A stretch of 64,000 nt of DNA from Pomphorhynchus laevis (taxonomy: Eukaryota; Acanthocephala; Palaeacanthocephala; Echinorhynchida; Pomphorhynchidae). Shown one piece after another: positions 1-13,100 of this stretch. Position 1 is the stretch's first letter, and every line of letters starts with the position of its first letter. The notes below the pieces were generated by a model. It was not told the DNA's origin. It ran no database searches and saw nothing but the letters and a program-made list of their open reading frames with translations. A program made the position numbers and the translations under genes. The stretch is from assembly GCA_012934845.2 (NCBI GenBank), contig WNNJ02000901.1:310001-374000 (forward strand), in the 5' to 3' direction.

Positions 1-1222
1 TTGTGGAAGAATGATAATTGTGTAGCTATTTTGGAAATGTGGTTTATTGACGATTAGAAACTGGATGAACAGTGATACTCATTCGTTTTACGAATTAGAA
101 GTGGACAATGATGTGGACACGATGTGATCATGTCGAATAGCAAAGCATCGGGTTGGATTTTCTGATGGGGTCTATCTGCGGGGTTGAGGCAGATTGTATT
201 TACGTGTGATTTTCTTTCGACATGTCTGGATGCAACTGAATGACATACCGAATTTGTTCGTAAGTTAATACCAGCTGAATTACCTTTTGGACAACAGATG
301 GAAATAGTGTAATGCGTAAAAATGGTGGCACATCTCTATTATCCACTAGCCGTCAAAATTTTGTATTGTGAATCTAAATAGAGCTGAGACTAGATTATTA
401 TTTTTTAAATGAACTTAATTAACAAAAAACATGTTTCAATTTTTATCCAAAGATCACTTGTTGCTTGCATATTTGATCAAACATTATTTATGTTAAAAGC
501 ATTATTTATTAGACAACTATTTACTGATTAACATGTGCAACAATAGTATAAAGTAAATTAAATTACAATGCAAATCGAATAGTCTATTCGATCAATCGAA
601 ACCTCACAATAGCAGAAAATCAATATAGTTAGAATTTGAATAAGATTTTTTTATTCCCTTGTTATTGTGATTGATAAAGACAAACTTGACAAAAGCCTGC
701 TGGAAATTGTCTTTATAACTTAACGTGAGCCAATTGGTATTTCAAATGATGACGACAAGTTTTTAAAGGAAAACAGATCTTTTTACATGACACGCTATTC
801 TATTTTTAGAGAATCGTTAAAAATTGTAAATTTATTTTATTTATACAAGCAATCTCAAAATTTTATCAAAAATCTGTAAAACTTAAATGATTCTTGTTAC
901 GCATTAAATTAAATATTAAATTATATTCACTTTAAAGTATGGTAACTATTTATCAAAGAATTATTATTCAATTGCAAAGAAATATATTAAATTATTAATG
1001 AAGAATTCTGAAAATCTAAACTTAATACGGATTTACTGATTTGATCAAATGAACACAAATTTTTAAAGATAATTTTCTTCAAGGAAAAATACGTTTATTC
1101 TTATTTTAAACTCTTAATTAACATCCTATATTTATGTTTATTATATATTTATGTAATATCTTCTAATTATGTCATCGCTAAGGCATAATTGTAGGTGATA
1201 TCACTCAAAAATAAACACTTAC
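1..1222. other. AT-rich stretch, no gene resolved
   Basis: This lies downstream of PREP exon 3 and must be at least part of its third intron. Most of it is very AT-rich. The first 330 bases are less AT-rich, but no reading frame there matches the next part of prolyl oligopeptidase on either strand, and I recognise no element in it. Confidence 0.5.
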
Positions 1223-3893
1223 GTAAATTGTGCGCCAATCTGAACCAGCTTCACTCAATGCATAGGCGATGATTCTATTATCAAATGAAATAGAAAGTCC
1301 AGCTAAGGCGATCGTTCCATCAACAGACAACTTATTTGGGTCTAAAAATTCCTCTCCATCAAGATCATCGAACTTAGAGGAAATCGAGCAAACGTCTTGG
1401 TTTTGAAGACCTGTGTTTTTTATTAGAAAATAACGACCATCAAATGGAACAGGACAAGCAAATCGCTTGAATTTGAAAAGCTCTGTCATTCTGTAGAACA
1501 AAAATATTTGATTACATGAACGTTAAAATATTGAACGAAAACATTAAAACAGAATTAATGTAAAGATTCTATTCTACACACGAAATTCTTTTATATATTT
1601 AAGTTTAAAGGACTCAGGCGACTGATTTTTGAAAGATAGAAAATGTAACAATTAACAAAAGCGGAGTTTCAGCTGTTCTTCTATGCAATTAAAAATCTTC
1701 AAATTCAATTTAGTAATCTAAAATATGTCTAATGAAATTTATTTATAAATTGACTATATCCTTAAGATAAAAATTAAATTACAGTATCTTTTAGCACAAC
1801 AATTGGAGTAAATAAGATATTCGTAACTTAATGTCTTCTTTATTACCAGTAAGAAGCTTCATTGAGACTTTGGCTATTAAAGTGAATCCAATAATAAAAT
1901 GTATAAATTATAAAGTCTTAAATGTCAGTAGAGAAGTCGTGCTTTTGTAAATTATTGGTTCATTATTCAAATGTTATATTTTTAAACTCAACAAAATGAA
2001 TAAACAATATTAATTCGAAAAATTGATTCAGAATTTCGATAAATCGACTCTCAAAATTGAAAAAGCTTTGAAATTAAATTATTCTAAAAAAATATTTGTA
2101 CAATTAAGATAACGAGTTAATGCAAATTATTCAAAACTCAAAAGCACAACTTTTTTGAAATATATAAACTGTAAAGAAATTAGATATAAAAAACTTGAAA
2201 GAAAATTCTAAAGAAACACAAATTGCGAAAACTTTAAATGTACAGAAAACATGAGCAGTCTACGCAGAATACGAAATAAACAGGTTAAAAATGTAACAAC
2301 TTAAATTTGCTCTACGAAAAAAGTATTGTCGAAACAGTTGAGAATAAAATGTTAATTACAAATGAAATTTAAGACGGAACAATTAAACAACATCAAGCTA
2401 TTAGAGATTTAAATTACTTAAAAAAAGCAATTTAAAGTTGTTCAAACATTTGACCTTTCTTTAATCTTTTCGTATTGTGAATTCAAATCTTTAAAGTACT
2501 GATCAAATACCATACACTGGTCTTCCACAAATTGCTTAACTTCGCCTGAATCAGGATCCTCAAGCCATTGATAAGGATCTGGAACCTTAAAAAAGAAATT
2601 TAAGATAATAATAAATAATGAATAAACGAAAACAAGCATTAACTGATTCGTGCCTGGTGTCCTTGTACACTTGAAAGTGTCCTTGTAACACAGCATTTCT
2701 ATTAAGAGGGAATTAGTGCCTGAATTAGTACCGCGTTTCATGCTTTAGACATTGTTTAAGCGTGTGTTAAGGTGCCTATGGATGATTATTAAAGTCACGG
2801 TACTGATAAACTCCGTTAGAGCGAAAGGCGTATACCGTTGTGAAGTTTGTCGTCACACATAAGATGACTGGGCATACGAAGCGACTTTGAATATTGCGAC
2901 AATAATTCGGTTCTATTTCTTGTTCTAATGAAGATATATATAATTATTTCTATATATATTATTTCTTACTCTTATGAGGATATATAGAATTCTGCCTGGT
3001 GTTTATACCTTCTCATGAGGAAAAAATAGTGATTTATTTATGAGTACAGCATTAGTTGTCCCACTAAAAAAGCATCATGATGATTTATAACATAAATCAC
3101 TATGTATTAGAAACATACTGTAATAAAGGTAAAAGAATAAATATAAACATATTTATATTCTTTTATTTTAAAAGAATATAAATATATTTAAAAGAATACC
3201 AAAGGTTATTAAAATAACCTTTCGTATTTGTAATAACCTTGCATATTTGTATTGTATTTGAAGTTTATAAAAATGGCATATAAAAGTTTAAAATATTTAC
3301 TATTAAGTTAATAATTATTTGAATAAATTGAAATTACAATATGTTTTCAGTTTATTTTATTTATAAACATAAGTAAATTTCAAAGATTAAACGTTTTTAT
3401 TATGATGAAATTAAATATGAATATTAAATAAATTGAGATGACAAATCTTTTTATTTGAATAATTACAAATACAATGTAATAATTAATTAATAATTACAAA
3501 TATAATGTAATAATTAATGTAATCATACGATTGGTAAACATTAAAATTCGATAAAATGTATGAAATTATACTGACTAATAGCAAAACAAAGCAATGTTGC
3601 TACGTCGTTAGTTTGTATATACGGAAAGTTTTGGATTAGGGAATAACTCAACCACTAGGAAAGTGTGAGTTGAAATTTGATTGCTACACAAAATTTTCAA
3701 ATAGATGATATAATTCATCCATTGTAATATAACAAAATATAGCTATGTAGAGATACACCACTGGCTTACATATAAACCTGTAATTAAAATCTATATTAAA
3801 TATATAACATTATCTACTCGTACTAACCTCGACTCCATGATACTTGTCTATTGTAGATATATCTCGTCGAACGTTCGGATAATTAAAAGGCAT
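1223..3893 (-). CDS. PREP: Prolyl oligopeptidase (prolyl endopeptidase), first three exons; gene continues off the left edge
   Basis: Cytosolic serine peptidase of family S9A that cuts short peptides after proline. Exon 1 is 3893-3828 (22 codons from ATG), exon 2 is 2585-2455 and exon 3 is 1490-1223; they join in frame to about 155 residues. Seen directly: DPYQWLEDPDS at residues 25-35, KERMTEL (64-70) rebuilt across the exon 2/3 junction, then NTGLQNQ, FLDPNKLS and SEAGSDW, all in the order of animal PREP. This covers the N-terminal region and the start of the beta-propeller; the catalytic Ser-Asp-His domain would lie outside the window. Introns are 1,242 and 964 bp. Exon 3 ends in phase 0 at TAC|gtaagt. 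The ATG directly follows an acceptor-like tttgctag. No break is seen in this part. Confidence 0.93.
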
Positions 3894-3906
3894 CTAGCAA
3901 AATAGA
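3885..3906 (-). promoter_or_regulatory. Splice-acceptor-like site abutting the PREP start codon
   Basis: On the minus strand a pyrimidine-rich stretch ending in tttgctag runs straight into ATGCC. No upstream donor was identified. It could be a spliced-leader trans-splice site or the 3' end of a 5' UTR intron. Confidence 0.45.
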
Positions 3907-4116
3907 ACAATTTTAATGATAAATAATACAACGAATAAATGTTGTATGTTCATCGTCGAACAATCAATTTTGTGTAATATCTTTCATACCATTTTCATTG
4001 ATGTCTGATACATTTGTCGAGATTTGATTATGATTCATTTTACTAATTTGGTTTATTTGATAAACCAGAATCATTACATAAAAGAAATTTAATGCATAAA
4101 AGCATTACACAAAACC

Positions 4117-4322
4117 ATAATTATTGGAGCTGGATCAAAGAAGAGAAAATTATTTTTGATATTTTGCTAACTTATGTTAGCATCTTCAGAAAGTTTTATG
4201 AAGATAAAATTTTCTGAAGATGCTAACAGAGGTTATCGAAATATCAAAAATAAGTTCCTATTTTCTTTGATCAAACTCCAATAATTATTTATCAATAATG
4301 AATTATTATCAACTATTTAAAA
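4117..4322. repeat. Palindromic hairpin (MITE-like) repeat, copy 1
   Basis: The left arm starts with attattggagctggatcaaa and the right arm ends with its reverse complement form, tttgatcaaactccaataat. Each arm carries the block CTGAAGA-T-GCTAAC..GTTAGC-GAAATATC or a one-or-two-base variant of it (right arm 4214-4241). The outer flank is aataatgaattattatcaac. The same unit recurs at 5.0, 5.3, 35.5-37.9 and 60.1 kb. There is no coding capacity, so it is non-autonomous. Confidence 0.75.
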
Positions 4323-4332
4323 TTACGATTTA

Positions 4333-4590
4333 GATGGCCCCCGCTATGAAAACTATTTCTGAGAAATAGTTTTATATGATATGATTAATTATGCTATGAA
4401 AATAGTTCACTATTTCTGCGCAAGACAGATATGTCTTTCGCTGATCGTTGTCTCTGGCGTGTTGCTCGGAGTGAGCTAAATGCTCGGATGGAATCTGGAG
4501 AAACTGATCTGCATATTGTAAATTTTCAGGTAGTTCGGCGTCGTCCACGATTGAGATGGCCCCCGCTATGAAAACTATTTCTGAGAATTG
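4333..4590 (+). repeat. Direct repeat pair about 220 bp apart
   Basis: A block of about 32 bp beginning gatggcccccgctatgaaaa occurs at 4333-4365 and again at 4554-4587, just before a LINE scrap. The 190 bp between them are less AT-rich and contain a short minus-strand frame that I do not recognise. It looks like a local duplication or the edges of an inserted fragment. Confidence 0.55.
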
Positions 4591-4654
4591 TAGGATAAGA
4601 TCCAATGCGCCTTATCGTAAAAACCACAATTAACTCAAAGTTATATTCGAGCGT

Positions 4655-5038
4655 TCGAAGCATTCTCAATAATATGGATGAATTAAAGGTCATAGCTAAT
4701 CTTATTATCCAAATATCATTGCCCTTAGTGAATCTTTGATCTCTGGCCTTGTTCGTGATAGCTTATTATTCATAGATGGATATAACCGGTTTCGTTGTGA
4801 TCAATCTGGTCGAAGGGGAAGGGATGTTGTACTAAATTGTAGTTTAGGTATTGATGTAATGTGTTTGCAGATGATTAGTGATGCCAATCGCATCATCCTC
4901 CCGGAACTCTTTCATCTTATCCCTGTCTCACATGTCGAAGTCTCATCTATCCTCATGTACTTGTCCAACAAAACCTCATCTGGCGATATCATGCCTACTC
5001 CAGACTTAAATTCCTATGCTCATCGATATTTCCTTTAA
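4655..5038 (+). mobile_element. Fragment of a CR1/Jockey-type LINE (endonuclease joined to RT upstream region)
   Basis: The frame beginning at 4736 contains LVRDSLLFIDGYNRFRCDQS and then GRRGRDVVL, the pattern of LINE APE endonucleases (DGYN-FR-DR-GRRGGGV). It then jumps to a segment resembling the linker before the RT (PVSHVEVSSILMYLSNKTS). The middle of the endonuclease is therefore missing. It could belong to the same lineage as the RT copy at 42.9-44.1 kb. It is bounded on the right by a hairpin repeat. Confidence 0.65.
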
Positions 5039-5275
5039 TAAATAATTATTGGAGCAGTATCAAAGAAGAGAGGAAATTATTTTTGATATTTCGCTAACTT
5101 CTGTTGGCATCTTCAGAAAGTTTTATGAAGATGTAATTTTCTCAGAAAGATGCTAACAGAGGTTATCGAAATATCAAAAATAATTTCCTATTTTCTTTGA
5201 TTAAACTCCAATAATTATTTATCAATAACGGATTATTATCAACTATTTCAAATTTATTGAAATAGTTTTTGATAA
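5038..5275. repeat. Palindromic hairpin repeat, copy 2
   Basis: This is the same unit as at 4.1 kb: attattggagc at the left, ctccaataattatttatcaa at the right and two CTGAAGA/GAAATATC arms. An additional local palindrome of caatttattgaaatagtttt type follows it. Confidence 0.7.
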
Positions 5276-5299
5276 TTTATTTAAAAACGACAATAAATT

Positions 5300-5395
5300 T
5301 GAAAAAGTTGATAATAATCCATTATTGATAAATAATTATTGGAGCTGGATCAAAGAAGAGAAAACATTATTTTTGATATTATTATATTTTATAAT
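5300..5395. repeat. Hairpin repeat, single arm (copy 3)
   Basis: The outer flank (gttgataataatccattatt) and left arm up to tttttgatatt are present, after which simple AT sequence replaces the rest. Confidence 0.6.
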
Positions 5396-6179
5396 AATAT
5401 CTATAATTATTATAATTTATAATTTATATTATTAGAGCCATTTTGCATTGACAATGGTCTGCTCAATCATTCCTTGCTATTTTCTTAAGTCATGCGTCTA
5501 AGTTTGACTTTTTAGAAAATAAATTCTTAATATTAATAAAAATATTAAATTTTAATATTATTAATATTCATAAATGCTTTGAGATGACATTAACTTCATA
5601 CATTATTAAAGAATTTGCATTGAAAATGGCATAATAAATCGTTCATTACAATTTAAATAGAAACTTCATAAATTTCAATATATGTTTAACATAATCCGAT
5701 ACAAGTAGAAAAGTTATTTATAAGATTGTTATTCTTTCAATGTAAATTCTAAAGCATTGTCTTTGGTCTATTTCAATTTAAAAGTTTCTATTTAATAAAG
5801 TTTCTTTTCACTTTACATTTCTAACATTTTATGACGTAAAATAAATTATTTTAAATATATTATCATATATTACTTTTTTATTTTAAAAAAATCATTTTAA
5901 TAAAATCATTTATCAAAAATTACTTGAATGTATCACAAAATATAAAATCATCTAACTAAGGATCTTTACTCATATATCAGCAAGCATTTTTAAGAGCAAT
6001 TGCCATTTAAGTAAGTCAAAACAAAAAATGCAAACCATGAATAAAGTTGTTATATTAGCAAAAATTAACGGCGCTCAAAGTATCGAAGACTGCTCTTGCG
6101 CTCTATTTACATGAGTTTGTTGAACATTGTGACTAATTTCTACAAATTAAACAAATGCGGCCGAGACAGTTTAGATAGT

Positions 6180-7790
6180 TCATTACTCCGATATTTATAC
6201 AGCTCCCGTCGTCAACGACGACCATTTTGAGACTACCATGCCTGTCCTGTGAATCATGTCCCACGACGATCTTCGGCAAATCACTCCACAACTAATCAAT
6301 TGACAAATTCTTCTTTGTCGCTTCATCAATCACCAACAATTAAGGAGGGGTTGATATCGCCGAACATTGATCAACATACTGATGGAACTGCAACATTATC
6401 CAGATTACCACTTGCATCATTTTCGAGCCTTCATTTGGAAATTCAAATTTTAATGAAATTCAACAAAATAATTTTCGCACACTTCAGACTGATCTACATG
6501 CAATTCAAAACCTTCAAAGTAATCATATGGCTAAAGGACTTATAAGTAATCGTGCATTGCTCAGTTCAATTATGCTTAACAATCCACAGCTGTAAAGAGT
6601 GAGGGAGCAGAACCACGAGGTTGCACAATGTGTTAACAATACGGATTTAATGCGTCAAACAATGGAAATGATTCGTATTCCTACAACTATACAGGAAATT
6701 ACGAGAAACCATGATAAAGCCCTGATTAACCTTGAGAGTTTACCGAGCGGATATAATGTTCGACAGAGAATTTATCGCGATTTTCAAGAACCAATGCTTA
6801 ATGTGGCACATTAGCAGTTTGGCGATAACCCTCTGAATACTAATTCTAGCTCATCTAGTACAACTAACACTAGTCAAGTAGGAACTGAAAATACAAACCT
6901 TCTGCCTAACCCGGGGGCATCTCAGAATACTAAATTTCAAAATAATCGATCTGCATCCATTTTAAATCTTTTGCCATTTAATTTAGTCGATTCGTCCAGA
7001 TCATATGTATCTAATACAAATCGTTTAGAGTTGCCTTTGCAATGTACATCAAGTGAAAACACTAATCGGTATTCGACGATGAACCCTCGACAATTATTAG
7101 TAGTCGCTGCTGAAAATCCTCGTATATTAATCGACATGTTTCGGGCATCCAGTTTTAACCCAAATATGGATAATTTTATCCGCGATCCTGGTATTCTACT
7201 TAATCTGCTGCGTACATATGAATTTAAACAGGACGAAAGACAAAGAGAACAAGTACATCGTGTAATTCATGAGTTTATAAGTCAGTGGCCAATACCTGAA
7301 ATTCCTGCTCTATGCACAATTACTCGAACATTGAGGACGATTTTACGAATTCTACGGAACCTAATTAGTCTTAGGGACACATCCCCACAAGTATATTCAC
7401 AGTTGATATCTTCAAATATAAGCGGTCTAGTCGATAATCAAATGAATAGTCAACCTACTTCATCTGATGTGGATTCTATTCGATCACCAAGCAATAGACA
7501 AACAGCTTATGCAACAACAGTATTTCAAAATTTACAATACTCAAATCAAGATTATACTGCTTCGTTGTTTCAACCATTAGATCGTCTTCATCCCCAGCAA
7601 CATCAGCCGACAAATCAACAACCAAACCAAACTTAAGAACAACTTTATGCATCCGAACTTGTACATATGCAGACAGTGGGACTTCATAACCGTGATACCA
7701 ATCTGAAAGCGCTTGCTGCATCTATGGGATACGCAAAAATGGCTGTAGAACGTATTGAATATTCTTGTAATTTTATATAAATATCTTTTA
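6180..7790 (+). pseudogene. Ubiquilin pseudogene, probably a retrocopy
   Basis: Intronless and collinear with the ubiquilin family of proteasome shuttle factors. Recognisable in order: the STI1 region with NSNFNEIQQNNF at about 6440, MRQTMEMIRIPTTIQEITRN and HDKALINLESLPSGYN at 6650-6760, QEPMLNVAH before 6814, a Ser/Asn-rich middle, a second STI1-like part (ENPRILIDMFR) and a C-terminal UBA (MQTVGLHNRDTNLKALAASM) at about 7665-7730. It is broken by stops at 6593, 6812 and 7634 and by at least one frameshift before 6440. The N-terminal ubiquitin-like domain is not recognisable. The A-rich end near 7790 and absence of introns fit a processed copy; the intact parent gene is not in this window. 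Confidence 0.87.
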
Positions 7791-7814
7791 AAGTTAAAAT
7801 TTAAAATTGAAATT

Positions 7815-7962
7815 TAAAAAGTCAATTTTTATGAATTGACTTATAAATAGCAGACGATATATCATAATTAGGAATATAGGTCATCAGTAGGAAACGCTAT
7901 GTTATCAGGTTACTGCCCCTATTCCTCGATTCAACACATCAGCGGAGCCAAAAACGCATTTT
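7815..7962 (+). repeat. Terminal-repeat copy of the 'aacatagcagcgg' family
   Basis: About 145 bp matching, with divergence, the ends of the 23.6-24.1 kb element: tttttatgaattgacttata, then gtcatcag.., then gctatgttatcaggtt and finally aacacatcagcgg. It sits directly behind the ubiquilin pseudogene and ends a few bases before the 3' end of RRP5. Only one end is present. Confidence 0.65.
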
Positions 7963-8018
7963 GTAAAATAAAAATTCAAGAAGCACATTCTGTAAAACTT
8001 TTAATATTTTGTAGCGTT

Positions 8019-10148
8019 TTATTCAACCAGTGTAATTTCTTCGGCGTTCATTAGACTGTTCGCATCACCGTACTTCTTTTCGAAATCAATAAATTGTTTA
8101 TACACAGGAATTAATCGTTTTCGTGAAATATTGCTAAGATTGGCAACTCTGTGAAATATGACTCTAAATATTACAAAATCGTGCAGATTTATTTACTAGC
8201 GCGAAACAGTAAAATATGTACCTTGCTTCCGGAATTCGATTAGCTTTGATAAAGCAACTGGCATATACATTCCATATATCAGTTCGTTTCGGATAGGTCG
8301 TGATAAGTTTCTCAAACATTGCCTGGCTCTTCTCCGTACTTCCGTGATGAAACTCAAATTGCGCGGATTTACATATAATGTCAACATCTAAATATTTACA
8401 ACTTTAACACATTGCTTTACTAAATTATATTTAGAATCCAAAATAAATGCATGTTTATCCAGTAAATTATTTCGTAGCCAATGACCTTTTATATCATTAG
8501 GCAAGAATGATTTATTAAACAGGAGTATAACGGTAAGTGCTCAGCTGATTTTAAATATAAGTAATAAATAATAGAGCACTTACTACCGTGTAGACGTGAC
8601 TATGCAAAGTGTTAAAGTTAATATACATTTAAGTAACTTTAAACATTAAGTAACTTTGAGCTTTCCTTAAAGCTTACAAACATTTTACAAAGGTTTTTTA
8701 TTACTAAACGTTAAATTGCCATTAAAAACTTATCACGTAAATTGGTCTTACATTTGTATTATTAATAAACAATTTTTAAAGATAGACATAAAATGTCAAC
8801 TATTGATTGAGAACAAGCTGATACAAAATACATCTGTATATATATATCAATATCTAAACACTTAAATGCCATTAACAATTTAAGGCGATTGCGATAGAAC
8901 TCTATATAGACTAAATATATAAATCAATATATATAGTAAATATAAATAGTGAATATATATATCGATCTATATCAATAATATTTAGAGTAAATATATAGTA
9001 AAATGATATTTAACGATTTTAAAACGATTTGAATGCATTGAATTTGTATACTAACGATGAGATATAATTGACAGCGTATCCAATGCTGTGTTCATAGTAT
9101 GACGAGCCTTCTCAATATCGCCAATTTCGTATTGTAACTTGATTATACTGAGCCACGATTCAACTTCTTTTGGGTATAACTTGCAAATACGTTGCAAAAT
9201 AAGTTCACACTCCTAAATAAAAATAATTGCAATAGAAAAGGCATTCGCTAAAGGCATGTTTACCTACTTTATGTTTACCCGATTCTAGACAAATTCGACT
9301 AATAACGGTCAATACTTTTCGCTCGTCGTGTTCAACAGTTGCTCTCGATATAAGCTTACTAAGCGAATTCTCTGTTCCGTGCAGACTTTCCATATTAAGA
9401 TACGCTACCCAGAGATTCCAACGGTGTTGCTCTTGTCTTTTAAATAAAAAGTTCAAAAATGTTTAGAAATCAGCGAATATTCGCAAAGAATATAAAATGT
9501 ATTTATTATTTTTAAAGCACAAAATAACCAAATAAGGTTTCGCGAAGATGCTACACTTTAGTATACAGATGAAATCACTGTAATTGAGCTTTGATCGTAT
9601 GAACATAATATTTATTGATAATTCTTATTATTTTAATAAATAACAAAAGAGATGAAACCTGTATCTAAATTGTGGGCTCAAAATTGTATTAAATGCTTAG
9701 ATAGCGGCAAACACTGATGTCAAACAATATAGAAAATTGCGGCTTGACATATATGACCAAGAAAATAGCAAGATATTTAAATGATAATACTGATGTCAAA
9801 CAGTATAGAAAATTGCGGCCTAACATGTGTGAGTAATAAATTAGCAAGATATTAAAATGCACATGGCAATGTGTATCTAAATCAAGAATTTTCAGAGTAA
9901 ATAATTAGTTAATTATAGAAGTTAGTTTGTAACCAAATTAAAAAGCATTAATACCTTGTATCAATAGTTGATAAGGCCTTTTCAGCTAAGCTTCTTGCCG
10001 CATCGATATTTGCTTGCTGTAATTCGAAAGCAATATATTGTATCCAATGCAAGGAATTATTAGAATCTAAGGCTATTAAACGTTCATAATCAATGGTTGA
10101 TTTTAGTTCATTCTGTGGCAAGCTGGCGATTAAAGGAACGTCAGGAAG
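8019..10148 (-). CDS. PDCD11: RRP5 exons 21-25: HAT repeat domain
   Basis: Five exons (10148-9955, 9436-9268, 9212-9056, 8387-8222, 8163-8019) encode about residues 1347-1622. Diagnostic strings: DYERLIALDSNNSLHWIQYI, AEKALSTID, WNLWVAYLNMESLHGTE, HHVDIICKSAQFEFHHGSTE and TTYPKRTDIWNVYASCFIKA. These follow the C-terminus of animal and yeast RRP5 repeat by repeat. Introns are 518, 55, 668 and 58 bp. The last residues are ITLVE before TAA. Confidence 0.95.
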
Positions 10149-13100
10149 CTAAAAACAAGAATCACATAACGATTATTTAATTATAGCGTTATTTCTTGAA
10201 TAAAATTTCGAATAAGCAATAAGTTGAAAACAAATTACATAAAATAGGCTAAATAGAGAGAGTAAGAATGGCATTAAGAAAAATAAAAACAATCTTTGGT
10301 AATATAGTTTAGTAAGGCATTTTATAGAATAATAAAATTCGAAGATTTATCTCAAGCTAATTTTAAGAGAGTACTTCAATGTCTTTTAAGAAAGGCATTC
10401 TAAAATACCTTACCGAAATAAATTCTAAAATCTAACTATAAGAAATGCATTTTAAATAAATAAGGTGAATGAACGGTATCCGTTATCAATTCGCTTCAAA
10501 AATCTTACGCCTACAAAAAATAGCAAACTTTGGTACCAATAAATTTCAATTGAAAAACTAACGAGAACATTTAGCCAAAAGCATACGGCGGTAAATTTAA
10601 CTAAAAATCGCAAATGTAAATTTATCTATTTGCACTTACAAATTTTCATTACATAATTGAACTATTTTTTTGTGTTCAAAAATTAAATCAGAAATTCTAA
10701 AATTTCTGTAAGGAAAAATATTTTAATTACAAACATATGCAGCACATCAAACTCCCTGATATTAAGCCATTGTTATGGCTTTTAGAAATGAGAAATTTGA
10801 AAACGCTCGATTGAATAATAGGGAATGAAAGATTGTTTCCTATTAAGCCATCTTTGCAAATAGAAATTGAAACAATAATTGCTTACGATAACGGCAAACA
10901 ATAGGTATTCAGAGATGAACTTGGATATCACAAGTGAAGCACTAACAGATATAAAATTACAGTTAAGACATGGCAGATACCCCAACATTCAGAAACTTGA
11001 TTATTCTGTCTTTTTATACAAAATTTACAATAGGTTTATTCCAGTATATTCTCAGTAAATCTAATAAAAGCTAGATAATTCAAGTAATTAATTTTATAAA
11101 TTAATATAAATAATGTAATTTATTTTTTGATAGATTTTATTTGATGGAATATAGAAAAATAATACGAACATATCTATTAAAGTTTGCAAATTTGATACGT
11201 GATTGAATCGCAGAAAATGCGATTACACATATGCGATAAACAATAGTTGATGGATTTACTAAGTAATAAGGATCTTGGTACAAGTCAAAAGACGTGGACT
11301 AAGTGTATTTTCTACATATGCTATTGATTAGTGAGTTTATTTGCATTTGTGTAGCTTTTGATGTTGACTGGTCGGTTCATTTGCATTCATGCAGCTTAAC
11401 ACCTTCATATTTATCTTAAAAAATTATAAACTTGGTATTGAAATTCCACGTCAAAAGGCGTGGACTAAGTCGTACTTTTGCTGTTGACTAGTGAGTTCAT
11501 TTGCATTCGCACAACTTAACACCTTTCTCTTTATCTTCAACAAACTTAACGAACTTTGTATTGAACTTACATGTCAAAAGGCGTGAACTAAGTGCAAATT
11601 CGTACGCTTGCTGTTTACTAGTGAGTTCATTTGCATCCATATAGCTTAACATCTTATACGAACTTAAACCTAATGGATCATTTTTTCATTGTATAAAAGA
11701 TAGTTAGCACTTTGGTATAATAAACAAATAATATCAAGTAATAATTCTGAGAAGACACTAAAATAACCAATATAAACAAAACGGGCATACATTTATATAT
11801 TCGGATTTTTCTTCAAAAACAAAGTTATCTTCTCCATCCCAGGATATTCTGTCATCATTGTCGGCTTTGTAGGCTAAAGCGTGATCACGAACATCTTCGG
11901 CATTAAATGTAATCTAAATGTTTATATAGAAATAGAACATCATTGTTATATCCAGTCAAACATCTATATCTGCTGGATCCGGGAATATATCATTTTTAAA
12001 TTCGATCATTTCAAAGTTTGATCGTCGTCGTTTTGGTTTATTGCCCTTTAACATCTTTCTCTTCTTGTTTATTTCGGCTTGGACATTTAATCGCAGAGAC
12101 TATATAAGTAATGATAAATCGTTTTGATTGAAATGCTATTCAAAACATACCTTGTCCTCAAAAAGAGATCGTGCAATCTCATCATTCAAATGACCATATA
12201 GGAAACCAGCCTCGTGAATGCTTCGATACAGTATTAACATCGGTAGATCTATATCAACATCAACTGATAACTCTGATTTTGACTCGTCAAATGTCCAACT
12301 AAGCAAAATGATTAAGGATTAAAAAGAATTTATTACAAACTATGTATTTTTGAATTGTATGAGAGGTAATATATTTTGAGAGCTAATATATTAATGTATC
12401 ATTCAAGCAACAGTTGAAATGAGATAGTCTAAGAGGTTAGTCGTTATATTTCAGTTTACAACTTTCTTAAGCTAATACGCAAAAAGTATTCTTATTTGCA
12501 CATTTCAAACATGATTTTATATCAAAAATATCTCTCTTTATTTTGTCGTCCCAACTATGATTTGGGATACTGATAAATATCATTATCTTTAACGGACGCA
12601 TCTTAGTATTTCGATAGGTAAAAACTGAAATATTATTGACAGAAACCACAAATAATTACGAAAATTTTGACTATGTGTTGAATCATAAAAGCAAGTTTGT
12701 CATTGCTAGTCACGCTGTTGACATTTAAAAACATTTCAATTTATTAATGTAATAAATAATAAATTATATCGTGACATAAAGCATATGCTATGTTCGGTAT
12801 ATGTGGAGCCTGTACGCTACTGTAAATTAGCATTTAAATTACATAATTAAAATTTGTAAAATTGAAAATTTTTAATTTAGATAGGTAAAGCTGTAGATCA
12901 AGATTTTGTTTGGAATGCGAAAATCGAGTTATCATAAAGACACGAGCTTTCGTTCAAGATTTGTGTTTAAACTATTCTCGTATAATAAGCAATAACGAAA
13001 GACATTACGTCGCATAAATACAGACATTATGTCTATTACGCAAAATACAAACAGATGAGTTTATAGTATCTTTCTGAATATAGTAAATATTCAGTTACGG

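Noticed and set aside
1-330. Possible PREP exon 4 in the less AT-rich left edge
   Set aside because: All three minus-strand frames were read; none matches the propeller region and stops interrupt them.
4372-4605. 77-codon minus-strand frame
   Set aside because: No recognisable domain, and its ends lie in the direct repeat; treated as repeat-associated noise.
11280-11665. CRISPR-like array
   Set aside because: Units are about 125 bp in a eukaryotic intron with no spacer logic; an ordinary tandem repeat.
12467-12649. Extra RRP5 linker exon
   Set aside because: Only one entry phase stays open and no donor gives the exit phase the next exon needs; composition is intron-like.
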